Source: Leucogyrophana mollusca (taxonomy: Eukaryota; Basidiomycota; Agaricomycetes; Boletales). Taken from it: 47,258 bases of DNA. The notes under the pieces were generated by a model. That model made no database searches and was not told the DNA's origin. It saw only the letters and a list, made by a program, of their open reading frames with translations. Shown here one piece after another: positions 36,127 to 46,296 of this stretch. How positions within the stretch are numbered: the stretch's first letter is position 1; each line of letters starts with the position of its first letter. Where the stretch lies: positions 1-47,258 of the forward strand of contig MU266550.1 of assembly GCA_021014945.1 (NCBI GenBank), read 5' to 3'. The position numbers were made by a program, and so were the translations under genes.

Positions 36127-36653
36127 TAACGCAGCTCCTCCCCCCCCCCCCCCTGACGAAAACGTATGACACTCTTTTTTGCAGTTGTATATATATCAGT
36201 GCATTCTTGGATCCAGTATACATTACGCTCGCTTATACCCTTGTCAATCATCAGTACCAGCGGCTTGTTTCTCATCGACGTGGATCATGCTGTATACTAT
36301 CATTGGGATACATCAATTTCATTTCACAACCGTCGTTTGCTCACTCGTCTTTTGACAATATCGTCAGGCTCAGAATCCACTGGGCAAAATGTCCTTTATG
36401 CCTATGACACCACAGCAAGACCACAGGCGAGAAAAAGGTCTGCAAAGAAAAGTCCACATCCAAAAGAAAGAAAGGTATAGTCCATGTAGACACCCACAAG
36501 ATCAGGGTGTCCATTATGTGTGCTAAAGTTAGATGGCTAGGTAAATGGGAAGGGTCAATAGAAGTATCCAACTGTACTGTCGATTAGCAGGCGTGGGGGG
36601 AATAGTAATGAGCGTCGTGTTACAGATATATTTCGTTCTCTCGGGTCCTCAAC
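36127..36653. other. convergent intergenic region
   Basis: These 527 bases separate the stops of the DUF6534 gene (+) and the deacetylase (-) and should hold both 3' ends. Apart from the poly-C tract and AT-rich patches there is nothing notable. Confidence 0.4.
36140..36153 (+). repeat. poly-C tract of 14
   Basis: A run of fourteen C lies 14 bases after the DUF6534 stop codon, in its 3' untranslated region. It is a likely site of length variation or sequencing error. Confidence 0.9.
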
Positions 36654-38627
36654 TCAAACCGATACCAAAGCCGATCCAGCGATGGCACCCAGGGCACCCA
36701 CAACCATTGCGCAAGCTACTCCGACTAACCCCGAGCCCCAAAGACTGACCGGAGAGGCGCCATTGAAGTTGATGTATGTTGGGGTCGATGACGCACCTGA
36801 AGAGCCATCGGTGCCGCCGGTTCCCCCACCAGTGAGATTTGCGCCGTTTGGCTGTAACAGAAGTGGTGTGTAGGTCAGCGTTTCAGCGTTTGTAAATAGA
36901 CAGGATGAGATGACGCACCCCGATTGGCCGTGAATTGTCCGTAAATGCACAGGAGGAGGACGTGCAGAGACAGTTTCCGGCGATGGGGTCCCAGAAGGGG
37001 GTCGAGCAGTTTGCAGGCACTGACAGGTACGAGTAGCGATTAGTATTGGCATTTGAGGGGTAATCAACAACCCACATCTGAACCTTGCCTGCTGGCCTTG
37101 TTGGACTGCTTGAGGCGGGTTGGGGTTCGAAGGTGATACTTCCACTTGGGGACATCCGTACTGAGGGTAGTAGAGTTTTGGTCACAAGTGAGAACACGGC
37201 GAGACAGCGAAGAATTATTGCAGTTGCCAATGATTCGGAATGAAGACAGGATAGTATCAAAAGAGGACGGCGGCACTCACGCATGTATAGAAGGGGAAGT
37301 CAGGGAAGGCACACTCCTGGATCAACCCTGCTTCATTCTGGGGGATACCATTGCAGATCTTCGTTGAAGGATCTACTTGTGGTGTGGGGCACTTCAGAGC
37401 GTCGAAGTCGTTGAGTTGAGACACGGGTACGGGGTTCTGCACCCAAGCAAGGAGCTGTTCGTTCGAAACGAGCCAGACATTTTGCTGCTCCTGAACCCAG
37501 TCTAGGTACTGATTGATCATGTTGATCGTTGAGTTGGGTGCATTGACACCGGGGTAGGTGGTCTGCGAACACAATCTTTTGTCAGTAAACAACCTAAATA
37601 TTCAGCTCGAGAAAACGCACGGAAAGATGGATGGGATGCGTGTATAATCCGATGGGTTGCCGGTTTCCATTATAGTGCGCTGTGAACGTGTTTTTCATGT
37701 ACGCAAGGGTAGCACTATCGTTGACTGTGCTCCCTCCATTTGCGGCATCCAACCAGGGATCCATAAGATGTGGTCCGTTGACGCCCAGGTCATCGAAAAA
37801 CGCGTACATTGGGATCTCCCAAAGACCAGGGATCTTGGGTTCACCTTTGCATATACCTGGCACGTTCAAACAGTCGTTTGCAAGCCCGTTATCGAGAGTG
37901 TAAGGCCAAAAAGCGTCGGTTCCAGGATCGGTGACCGGAATTGACGCGGCGGAAGACGAGTCATAAGTGAAGTCGGCTTGGGCAAGTAGGTGGAAGGTAT
38001 CGACAGAGTAATTCAGGAAGGGGGCGCGGAAACCTTTGATTGCATCAAGTGGTATGCCAGCGAGAGCATTGAGGGCGATGAGGTTGCCATTGATTTCATC
38101 GGCCGGAGGCGTACCAACGTGGGTCATACTAAACGAAATGTTATGATTAAAGCAACAGACAGGGTATAGACCATGTATGTACTCACGTGTGGTCTGCGAT
38201 CTCATTTCCAGCGACGTACCAATCCGTAACGAGTGTGTAGTTGGTATAGTTCAGAGAGGTAAAATAGGTCATCTTGATGGGGCATCCATTCGGGTTCTTG
38301 CGGTGAGCAAGGAACTGGTTTACAGAGTCGAGGGTGTACGATTGGATTGCATCGTCTGCAGTGAACAGGACAAACTGAGGGACCTCCGACTAGATGGACT
38401 CGGGTTAGTGCCGAACAAGTCCAGGCGACCTTCAAACGACTTACAGGCTGAAGACCACCCGGTGGACTTGTGCTGGCACAGTTGCAATTCGGCAACCGGC
38501 ATTGAGTCGGGTCGCAGGAGTATCCAGCAGCGGACGAGCTGCTCGTTGGGCCAGATATTCCGCCATCCTGAGCACCGACGAGCGACAGCACAAGCAGCAC
38601 TGAACAAAAAGCTGCAAGCTTCAGCAT
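36654..38627 (-). CDS. secreted, GPI-type polysaccharide (chitin) deacetylase
   Basis: The first exons in transcript order are 38627-38445, 38389-38187, 38128-37621 and 37562-37281; later ones lie between 37167 and 36654. The N-terminus is a signal peptide (MLKLAAFCSVLLVLSLVGAQ). A cysteine motif CDPTQCRLPNCNCAST precedes the NodB-type deacetylase domain. Motif 1 reads FTADDA instead of the classic TFDDG. Motif 2 is HTMTH and motif 3 GFRAPFL. Potential N-glycosylation sites are frequent (NYT, NST, NDS). A Gly/Ser-rich linker and a hydrophobic C-terminus (SLWGSGLVGVACAMVVGALG onwards) fit a GPI anchor signal. The family removes acetyl groups from chitin at the cell wall. The altered motif 1 is shared by a fungal subclade to my memory, so activity is likely but not certain. 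Total length is about 460 residues. Confidence 0.88.
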
Positions 38628-40258
38628 CGTAAAGGATATATCAGAAGCTAGCCTCGACAAAGAAAATCAAGACGGAGAAAAAGAGTGAAAAGTCCAGAGG
38701 ACTGCAAGGTCGTTTTGCCAGCGGACAAGCGGCACCGGACGGGCAATTGTGACCATGATGACAAAGCATCCTCGTCGGCTCCTTCTCTTCGCTTTCGTGT
38801 CCATGGTCCCGCTCGTCGATATCTGCCTGGTTAACGCAAGTAACGCTCTCGATATCCTCTGTAGTGGATTCACGGTGATAGTGACGGTTGAAGGACAGGA
38901 GGTATCTATTCCTGTCTGCACTGCGCTGCTATCTTTGCGTAAGCTATCAATAGCGCAAACGTTATGCCCAGCTTTGTTTATAACACCCATCTGGCTCCAC
39001 GGTTTCCTTAACCTGCACAGTGACAGTGCAGTGCCCGGGTATCCATCCCACGAATGTCCAGCCCGTTCCCAGACTCGTTCCCGGTTTCCCCTCTATCTGC
39101 GCAGATGGCCTCTTAAAGGAAACACTCAAGCAAAGGGGCTACCCGAGAGGGGGAGTTCATGAACAGAAGTCTAGGTGAGGCTTTCCTGCAATGTCGACAA
39201 TTGAATGCTCCGTGAATCGCGGGGGAGCCTGCACAATATCTGTCTCACGTGGTTTGGCTCAAATATCTTTCTTGCCGCCCTTCTCTCTCTTATTCCATGG
39301 CCCTCAGGTCAAGTTACGAACCCTGCGCGCGGTCGCATATCGGTGGCATTGCTACTCTGTGCCTCGTGGAAAGGATTTGTACGTCTCAGTGCTTTTAATG
39401 CTCTGCTGTTTTGTCGTGTGTTTGGGGCCGGCCGGTGGTGCACGCATCTCGCGCTCCCTGCCTTCGAAGTCCGCATTCTGTAGCTGGCTAATTTGCTGAA
39501 TGAATCGCGACACATTTCTGACATGTGCTCGACACGGCCCATCAGGCAGTCAAGCTATGATACGCTAGGTCTAATCAAGGAATGACCTCTACCCTAGGCG
39601 GCCCGTCATCCCAGTAACCTCTCGTCTTGCTTCAGAGCACGATCAAGTATATCGTCACTTCAGCATCCCTCCTGTAGCAATTGGTCTCAAAGGACTTCGT
39701 TTGCTTTTGTAAGCATTATCAGGCACCGCGCGGATCAGTCGACGATCGTGAGCTTCGCAAAAGTTCGGTGTCCAATCCGCCGAGCCTAAATCAAAGTCAG
39801 CCAGGACGAGTTGTTTTCTGTAGCTGCCAGAGACCGAGTCCCAGCGCGACGGAAACAGCGCGAACGCAATTAGGACTCGAACTTCGGAAGAGTGGAGCTC
39901 AGCTTTCGCTGGGCGTTCAACACCAAGATCAGAGACGTAGTCAAGTGTCTTATGTCATTGTTATTCTCGACAGTAGCCTCCGAGTTCATAAATCCAACAA
40001 GCTTGGTTATCGAACTTCACGGATGAAAATCAGAGAGCAAAATGTAACCTCGCAAGGAGTTTAGGAGTGAGTTCCGGGAATCTCAGAGGTCGAAAGTAGT
40101 GGCACCTCCAGAACTTTTTGTCATGATGTCACGGCTGTCTTCGAACTCTTTGACGTCACATCGCTCCGTCAGGTATATATTCAAACGGAAGCAAACACAC
40201 CTCTCTCCTCAAACGACCCCCATACAAACGTTCCAACACGTCGGCACGATCAGGCGCC
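38628..40258. other. 1.6 kb stretch without a supported gene
   Basis: This covers the deacetylase promoter and the promoter of the small gene at 40259. The longest frame, + 38749-39162 (137 codons), starts with a signal-peptide-like hydrophobic stretch but continues with no domain and lies antisense within the deacetylase promoter. Frames at 39205-39483 and 39681-40064 are also without recognisable features. I saw no repeats. Confidence 0.35.
40151..40180 (+). promoter_or_regulatory. CRE palindrome and TATA box
   Basis: TGACGTCA (40151-40158), a perfect binding site for bZIP factors of the ATF/CREB type, is followed 15 bases later by TATATAT (40174-40180). The ATG of the small gene follows at 40259, 79 bases downstream of the TATA element, so this is a well-formed core promoter. 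Confidence 0.6.
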
Positions 40259-40695
40259 ATGCAATCCAGCGTAGGGAACCCGCAAATCTACGAAGACGGC
40301 GACCAGAGGTCAGTGCGCATTGTCCGGCGGCGAACGACATCTGATTCCCCGGATACTAGAACGTCGAAGCAGACAGATTCCAATCCGCGCAGGTACGACG
40401 AAGGGCAGCATCACGCGCATGTAGATTTGGACTCCAAGTGCGCTTCGAATTACCATACTCTGGTGCCTCATTATAACATACACTCTTTAGAGACGAGCGG
40501 AGTCTAGCTAATCGGCTTGCCGCTGCTTCTAAACATTCGCGCATGAACGAGTCTACCAATCCGGCGTCAGATCCAGAACAGGATCCCCTCGGTCCTGCAC
40601 GCGCACATGGTAACGAGCCTTCACGAGGGGCTCAGATTGACGCAGAGTTGAAGCGCGAGGAAGAGGAGTTATTGAGGAACAAAGGAAAGGCATAA
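40259..40695 (+). CDS. small hydrophilic protein of unknown function
   Basis: Exons 40259-40392 and 40491-40695 (intron 98 bases, GT-AG) encode 112 residues. The protein is highly charged and probably disordered. The first half has YEDGDQRSVRIVRRRTTSDS. The second half carries the block GPARAHGNEPSRGAQIDAEL and an acidic-basic helix KREEEELLRNKGKA at the end. I recall similar short C-terminal blocks (HGNEPSRGA..DAEL) in other basidiomycete hypothetical proteins, which supports a real conserved gene, but no function is known to me. A CRE site and TATA box lie just upstream, which suggests inducible, possibly stress-related, expression. Confidence 0.7.
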
Positions 40696-40995
40696 GGGAG
40701 TGAGAGGACGTCGAACTCGAGAAACGGTGTGGACTGTATGATACATGCGTTGATGGAAAGACTTTTGCCCGTTTCACAGACATTCAAGTGGACATCGGCA
40801 CAAGATGGGGATACAGCCGAAGAGCCAGAGGCCAGCCCTTGGTGCATGTTATACCGTCGAGTTAGATGGGGAAAGCAGGCTGGGTAGAACCTCCGAGCTC
40901 AACGTCCAACCACGGTCTGCTTGCGATTAGATGCAGTCAAACAAGTTCCATGAAATTGCGGATTACCTGTACGAGGACCGACAGAATGCATGGAG
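40696..40995. other. convergent intergenic region
   Basis: These 300 bases lie between the small gene (+) and the Gon7-like gene (-). Only shadow frames were seen. Confidence 0.4.
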
Positions 40996-41301
40996 TTAAA
41001 CTTCCCCTTCATCCTCATCTTCATCTGCCGCCCGAGTCGATCCCTCTTTACCAAGCTCTGCATTACCAACCACGTCTTTCCAGGCTGACAGCTCCACCCC
41101 AGCCTTTGCGCGTGCCTCAGCTACGGACGCCCGAAGGGCAGTGTAATATGATTTCGTATCAACATCGTACGCTGAGTCCCGCCCTCCTCGAGGTGCAACG
41201 GGAAAGGTGTGCTCTGCCGCTAACGAAAGATCTTCTGGCGGGATCGTCGACGCCGGTGGCTTCAGTTCATATTTGAGTGTTATCGCTCGCGTTGTCGACA
41301 T
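40996..41301 (-). CDS. Gon7-like EKC/KEOPS complex subunit (tentative)
   Basis: A single exon encodes 101 residues, starting MSTTRAITLKYELKPPASTI. The middle contains YYTALRASVAEARAKAGVEL and SAWKDVVGNAELGKE, a predicted helix, and the C-terminus is acidic (ADEDEDEGEV). Size, the beta-like N-terminus with a Tyr-Glu-Leu-Lys-Pro-Pro segment, a central helix and an acidic tail fit fungal Gon7, the small KEOPS subunit that supports N6-threonylcarbamoyl-adenosine formation in tRNA. Gon7 is short and poorly conserved, so this is a family-level guess. The start at 41301 is preferred over the longer frame (to 41460) because the extension has no family similarity. It is divergent from the methyltransferase gene. 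Confidence 0.6.
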   Translation of the reverse strand: MSTTRAITLKYELKPPASTIPPEDLSLAAEHTFPVAPRGGRDSAYDVDTKSYYTALRASVAEARAKAGVELSAWKDVVGNAELGKEGSTRAADEDEDEGEV

Positions 41302-41742
41302 CGTGGTGCAGAGGAAGAGATGCTTGTAAGATCCGATCTCCGCTCCGACCGCTACACATCTCGTAATCAGATCCGGATTCCGTTCCGTTGCCTCCGCTAT
41401 CTCTTCAAAAAACACGGTGCTGTTTTCCTCCTTGTTCCTGCTCTTTACGTCTCCCACCACACCTCACGCAATGGCGGTCCTCTTGGAATAACAACGCAGG
41501 CTCTGAAGTTTTTTCTCAACGAGCCTGCGTTGTTTGCATCGGACGATAGATATTTTCTTGCTGCGCGCTTTTGCACAATTTTTTTTTGCGTTTTCCTAGA
41601 TCGAGTGTCGGATTCAAACATAGAAGACCCTGCGAACAGATAGATCATAGAAACTAGACGGATCCACATTGCAAGAATCGCTGCTAGCTTAGACTTTGGA
41701 CGACCTTCGAAGGAATATTACTCACTAGAATACTTACGAGAC
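41302..41742. promoter_or_regulatory. bidirectional promoter, Gon7-like / methyltransferase
   Basis: These 441 bases lie between two divergent starts. A T9-rich run is near 41579-41587. The open frames across it on both strands show no domain; one on the minus strand would extend the Gon7-like protein. Confidence 0.35.
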
Positions 41743-43056
41743 ATGGCTCACTCACTCGCGCCGACATCTTCCCTCCCTCCGCTTGTTCGCCTCCCCACGC
41801 ACTCCACGGTGCAGATCCGCGACGCCCTTCGGAAGCTCAGCGTTTTATACTTTCCCCTTCCCGCAGCGCGTCCTTCTCTCAGTCGCATCGATTCTGCGGG
41901 TGCCGTTCCAGTACTGAAGGAGCGCATTTCGGGTGCTGTTCATGTGCACAAGCCCAAGCGAACCGGCCGCCTTGTGCACGATGACGGTGTCACAGATTCA
42001 GGTTACGCCTCCGCCGAAGAAGACGAGGTTGACGAAGATGCTGAAGACGGACTGGGAGGGGATGAGGCTATCGATATTCTCCGCCGTGATGAGCTCGAAC
42101 GTGCCTTCGCCATTAAATGGCTCACCGGGTTCATCAAGCGATCCCACACATGGGTTGCAGGCAGTGACGAGGTTACAGACGAAGAAGACGCTCGTACATG
42201 CATCATAGATGATGCTACGAAGCTGCTTGCACGCTTCGCAGGAGATGACGAACCCGAAGAGGCGCTCACCCGGCAATTTTCGTTCCCTTTCGGTACTGAC
42301 GGCGACGAAGTATTGTCTGAAGGAAACATCAACAAGCCGAAAAACGCGCCCATCACTGCCGAATTGAACGACGCTCCGCTTGCACCAACCGATCACACCG
42401 CTGTCGGGTTACAGAGTTGGGCCAGCGCAATCTTGCTCGCGGAACGTATGTGTGCAGATCCGAAACCGTTCCTCGGATCGGTACATAACGCACAGGTCAT
42501 TCGGGTCCTTGAGCTTGGCGCAGGCACTGGCCTCCTCAGCATCGTCACAGCCCAAATCTTCACTCGGCTCAAAATAGAAGCATCAGTAACAGCAACAGAC
42601 TACCACCCCTCTGTCCTTTTCAACCTCTCACAAAACGTTGCTACCAACAACGTACCTGTAAACGTCCATGCACTCGACTGGTCGAATCCGCCCCATCTCG
42701 AGTCGTTCGACGTCGTTCTCGCCGCAGATGTAATCTACCACCCGGAGCACGCACGGTGGATCAAGGACTGCATTGAGGGTATGTTGAAGGTGGATGGGGT
42801 GTTTTGGCTGATTATTCCGCTGCGATCGACGGGACGACACGAGGGGATGGGTGGGACGGTTGATGAGGTGTTCCCTTCCGCTGCTTCGGTGCAGAGGGTG
42901 AAGCAGTGTGCAGCATCTGATGAAAGCGGAGGAAAGATCATGACGGGACGGCGCCTTGCGGTCGTACGCAAGGAGGAAGTGGGTCGCCTGGAGGGTGTTG
43001 GACGCGCGGACGAAGGAGGGTACAAGCTTTTTGAAATTCGGTGGGTAGTCGAGTAG
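41743..43056 (+). CDS. METTL21-type (Rrg1-like) SAM-dependent methyltransferase
   Basis: An intronless gene of 437 residues, unusual here where most genes have introns. The N-terminal third includes an acidic, probably disordered insert (DSGYASAEEDEVDEDAEDGL) and the block AFAIKWLTGFIKRSHTWV. The methyltransferase fold (about 225-437) has TAVGLQSWASAILLAE, SAM motif I VLELGAGTGLLS, the post-motif Asp VTATDYHPSV, and FDVVLAADVIYHPEHA, the D-V-I-Y-H block of the METTL21/FAM86 lysine methyltransferase family. Fungal relatives were named Rrg1. The substrate is not known for this type; lysines of translation factors or chaperones are typical in the family. The gene is convergent with SRP14. Confidence 0.88.
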   Translation: MAHSLAPTSSLPPLVRLPTHSTVQIRDALRKLSVLYFPLPAARPSLSRIDSAGAVPVLKERISGAVHVHKPKRTGRLVHDDGVTDSGYASAEEDEVDEDAEDGLGGDEAIDILRRDELERAFAIKWLTGFIKRSHTWVAGSDEVTDEEDARTCIIDDATKLLARFAGDDEPEEALTRQFSFPFGTDGDEVLSEGNINKPKNAPITAELNDAPLAPTDHTAVGLQSWASAILLAERMCADPKPFLGSVHNAQVIRVLELGAGTGLLSIVTAQIFTRLKIEASVTATDYHPSVLFNLSQNVATNNVPVNVHALDWSNPPHLESFDVVLAADVIYHPEHARWIKDCIEGMLKVDGVFWLIIPLRSTGRHEGMGGTVDEVFPSAASVQRVKQCAASDESGGKIMTGRRLAVVRKEEVGRLEGVGRADEGGYKLFEIRWVVE

Positions 43057-43553
43057 GTTGTGGGTCATAGACCTGCTTGAAGGGGGTTAGCGATGGAACC
43101 TTCAATGCCTTACTGCTCACGATCCTGCGATTAATTATCCAATACCACTAGCCTGAGATTCACATTCTCAGTCACCTATTGAGACCTCTTCGACAATAAT
43201 GCCTGTAAACACAAACACTGTGGGGCAGTGGAAGAATATTCAGCAAACACACCTCAAATGGATACGGCCTCGCCCAAAAGTGTACCAGTCCGCTCAGCAC
43301 AAGTCTGGTGAGTTGGACCGATCGACTCATTATCGATGAGATCGCGGCAATAGGTACTCACGCGACCTTACAACGCTGACCTGACGTGGATCTGCACCGC
43401 TGATTGCAGTTGCCGGGCAATGAACCGACGTTCTTTTAACCAGTATGGTGGAAGTAGGCTCATGACTACAGTACAGACACAGTAACTGTACAAAACACAT
43501 CAGGTCTATGGAGTGCGATGGATAGAAAGGTATCTCACAGATTGACAATACGA
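43057..43553. other. convergent intergenic region
   Basis: These 497 bases lie between the methyltransferase and SRP14 stops. The open frame on the minus strand at 43330-43548 has no domain. Nothing else was seen. Confidence 0.4.
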
Positions 43554-44201
43554 CTATGCTTTCGTTCTCGCTTCTTCCCTTTTTTGAATCCGTTCCCGTG
43601 TCTCCTCCTGCTTGAGTGCTGCCTTGACCAGGCGTTGTCTCTTCCTCCGCCCATTTCCTCTCTTCGGGCCAGCTACCACGACCTGCTCCGCCAACCGCTG
43701 CTTACGCTGGGCCAATCGTTCAGCACGCAGCTTTTCACGCTTCTTGTCGCGTTTGCGGAGGGTAGTCATGGATGCTTTAAGCAGGGATCCATAAGCGGCG
43801 TGAAATCTATCTAGTTGACCGAGTTCCACCTTGAAGTGAGGGACGGACATCATTGTTCGTCAATGTAGAGATCGTGATATATGGTTTGCCCACCTGGGTA
43901 GAGAACTCTGCAGCCTTGCCATCGGTGACGCGAACGATACAAGGATACTCTTTGGATTCATCTCCATCTTGCATGGCAACATCCTCGCCGTCATGGGTAA
44001 CTAGGATCTGGTTGGCGATGAGAGATTGATAGCACGAATGTGACACGCGTACGTCGTTTATGTGTGAGCCATACTGTTCCGCTGTCTTTGGTTGACTCGA
44101 ACAAGGCAGTCAGCTGGGCCAAAAACTGCAACGTCCGTCGTCAACAAAGAGTAGAGCAACGATAAAAAAAGTCATACGGTTGTGTTATCCACGAGCTGCA
44201 T
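43554..44201 (-). CDS. SRP14: signal recognition particle 14 kDa subunit
   Basis: Four exons in transcript order run from 44201, with exon 3 44000-43894 and exon 4 43829-43554, for 159 residues. The N-terminus MQLVDNTTFLAQLTALFEST and SGTVWLTHKRLTHDGED match the SRP9/14 Alu-binding fold. The central YPCIVRVTDGKAAEFSTQVE and FHAAYGSLLKASMTTLRKRD complete it. The C-terminal tail is strongly basic (KKREKLRAERLAQRKQR) as in fungal SRP14, where it binds the SRP RNA. SRP14 takes part in elongation arrest during co-translational targeting to the ER. The acceptor of intron 2 is the AG directly before 44000; an earlier AG would shift the frame. Confidence 0.93.
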
Positions 44202-44353
44202 GGGCTCGGTGCAAGGGTGGTAGGATCCTGTATAGAGGATCACATAAGCACACCAGGATGGCTCATGATTACGACCTTCAAAATTTGATCTCACAAAATG
44301 TCAAGGCCCAGCAATGGCTGTAGCGCTTACGCCCTTCCTCTATTACAGATACC
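44202..44353. promoter_or_regulatory. very short bidirectional promoter, SRP14 / siroheme synthase
   Basis: Only 152 bases separate the two divergent ATGs, so regulatory elements must be shared or overlapping. No TATA box is obvious. Confidence 0.5.
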
Positions 44354-46296
44354 ATGGCTTCGCCGTCGTATCCTTCGCCCATCGGCGGGGCATCGTTGAT
44401 GCTATCTTTCAGGCTGCAAAACAAGATCACGCTGATCATAGGCTCTGACTCGCTTGCGGCCTCTCGTGCTTTCGCGGCACTCGAAGCCGATTCACAGGTC
44501 ATCATTCTCGCCAAGGGCGGCCAATCCTCTCTTTGCGATGAGCTACGCTGGAGGGCCCAGCAGGGCCAAATTACCGTCACAGACTGGGAAACCCCCCCTA
44601 CGACGACTTCCCCAGCAGGCGGAGGGACCGATATTGACGCCCTCGATGCTTACCTCGCCCAGACTCTCGGTATCGCGCTTGTTTGTGTAACAGACACCGT
44701 CTCAGGTACGCAGAAGCGCACGCGCGCCTCCGCCGCCGAGATCTACCAGATATGTCGTCGACGCAATATTCCCGTGAACACGACCGACATGCCAGAATAC
44801 TGTGATTTCTCTTTCACGTCTTCCCAGCGCTTTGTGGACCATGCGAGTGGTGCACGTACCTCTTTGCAAGTGGGCGTCACTACAAATGGACAGGGGTGCC
44901 GCTTGGTTGGAAGGATAAGGAGGGAGATAACAGCATCCCTGCCGAGAGACGTGGGTGGCGCCGTGCTCAAAGTGGGGAAACTACGTGAAATGGCAAAGGC
45001 AACGATCTCCCCTGCGGACGACCTTGAGGATGTGGACGAGGAGAACGAGGATAGTGGCGTAAATACGCCCAATCGGCCTGTTCCGTCGCGGAACAACTCA
45101 GAAACGGAGGTGGAGAGTGCGAGACGACGGATGAGATGGGTTTCCCAGGTCAGCGAATATTGGCCGATCCAGCGGCTGGCGACGATGTCGGAGGAAGAGA
45201 TGCGTCAAGTTCTGAGCGGGAGTGAACAATCCACCGCCTTGGACTCTCCATCTTCACGCAACAGTTCGAGCCCTGAAGCTCAGGACTCCCTACACAACCT
45301 CTCCTTACTCTCTACCCCATGCAAAGGTCGCATTTTGCTTGTCGGCTCTGGCCCGGGACACCCATCACTGCTCACTTTAGCGACACATACCGCACTGACA
45401 AAGCACGCTGACCTCGTCCTCTCTGACAAGCTTGTGCCTGCAGCAGTGCTCGAAATTATTCCACCTAACGTTGAAGTGCGTATTGCGCGCAAGTTCCCTG
45501 GAAACGCTGATTATGGCCAGGCCGAAATGATGGAGGTTGCCGTCGAGGCAGCGAAACGCGGTTTGACCGTTGTCCGGGTGCGTACCAACCTCCCCATGTT
45601 GGTTCTTACCGCACCCCCGAACACACTCTAATGGATTATGACTGTTTCCAGCTGAAACAAGGCGACCCGGTCGTCTACGGCCGCGCTTCTGAAGAAATCA
45701 TACACTTCCGCAAGCATGGGTTCCCGCCGATTGTTATTCCAGGTGTATCTTCCGCCCTCGCAGCTCCCACTTTTGCAGGTATACCTGTCACGCAGCGCGG
45801 CGTCGCCGAGTCCTTCATCGTGTGCACAGGGGTCGGAAGGCAGGGGCGGGCAGTAAAGTTGCCTGGGTACGAACGTGCGAGAACGCTGGTCGTGCTCATG
45901 GGGGTGGCAAGACTTGCACAGGTCATTTCTGTGTTGCTCGGTCCAGCGTCTCTGGGATCGGGGAGCGGTGAGAAGGACACAGATGGTGGAAGAGACGGCC
46001 CGGCTTATCCTCCTTGCACGCCCATTGCGATTATAGAACGCGGGTCGATGCCCGACCAGCGTGTCATTGCGTCGACTCTGAGGGATATTGTTGGGGCACT
46101 CGAGAGCGTGGGGGAGCAGCGTCCTCCGGGGATGATGGTTATTGGATGGGGAGTACTGGGGCTCAGTCACGGAGGAGAGGACAGTGTACTTGAAGCAGGG
46201 GCTGAGGCGGACGACGAAGCGAGGGTCCGGCGGTGGTTGGGGGCTGAGCGGTGGGTTATCAAGGAGGGGATCGATCCTGGATGGGAAGGATTGTAG
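44354..46296 (+). CDS. MET1: siroheme synthase: Met8-like region fused to uroporphyrinogen-III methyltransferase (Met1)
   Basis: Exons 44354-45577 and 45652-46296 give 622 residues. Residues about 17-210 resemble the precorrin-2 dehydrogenase/ferrochelatase fold (ITLIIGSDSLAASRAFAALE, IPVNTTDMPEYCDF, TNGQGCRLVGRIRREITASL). An acidic linker (EDVDEENEDSG) follows, then from about 325 the SAM-dependent tetrapyrrole methylase domain: GRILLVGSGPGHPSLLTLAT, ADLVLSDKLVP, LKQGDPVVYGRASEE, PGVSSALAAPTFAGIPVTQR and PIAIIERGSMPDQRV. The methylase makes precorrin-2 for siroheme, the cofactor of sulfite and nitrite reductase. The glycine motif in the N-terminal half is GSDSLA rather than GGGxVA, so dehydrogenase activity there is uncertain. 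The single intron falls before LKQGDP. Confidence 0.93.

Noticed and set aside
38749..39162. 137-codon frame with signal-peptide-like start, possible small secreted protein
   Set aside because: After the hydrophobic start the sequence has no cysteine pattern, domain or splice support and lies in the deacetylase promoter. Kept only as a remote possibility.
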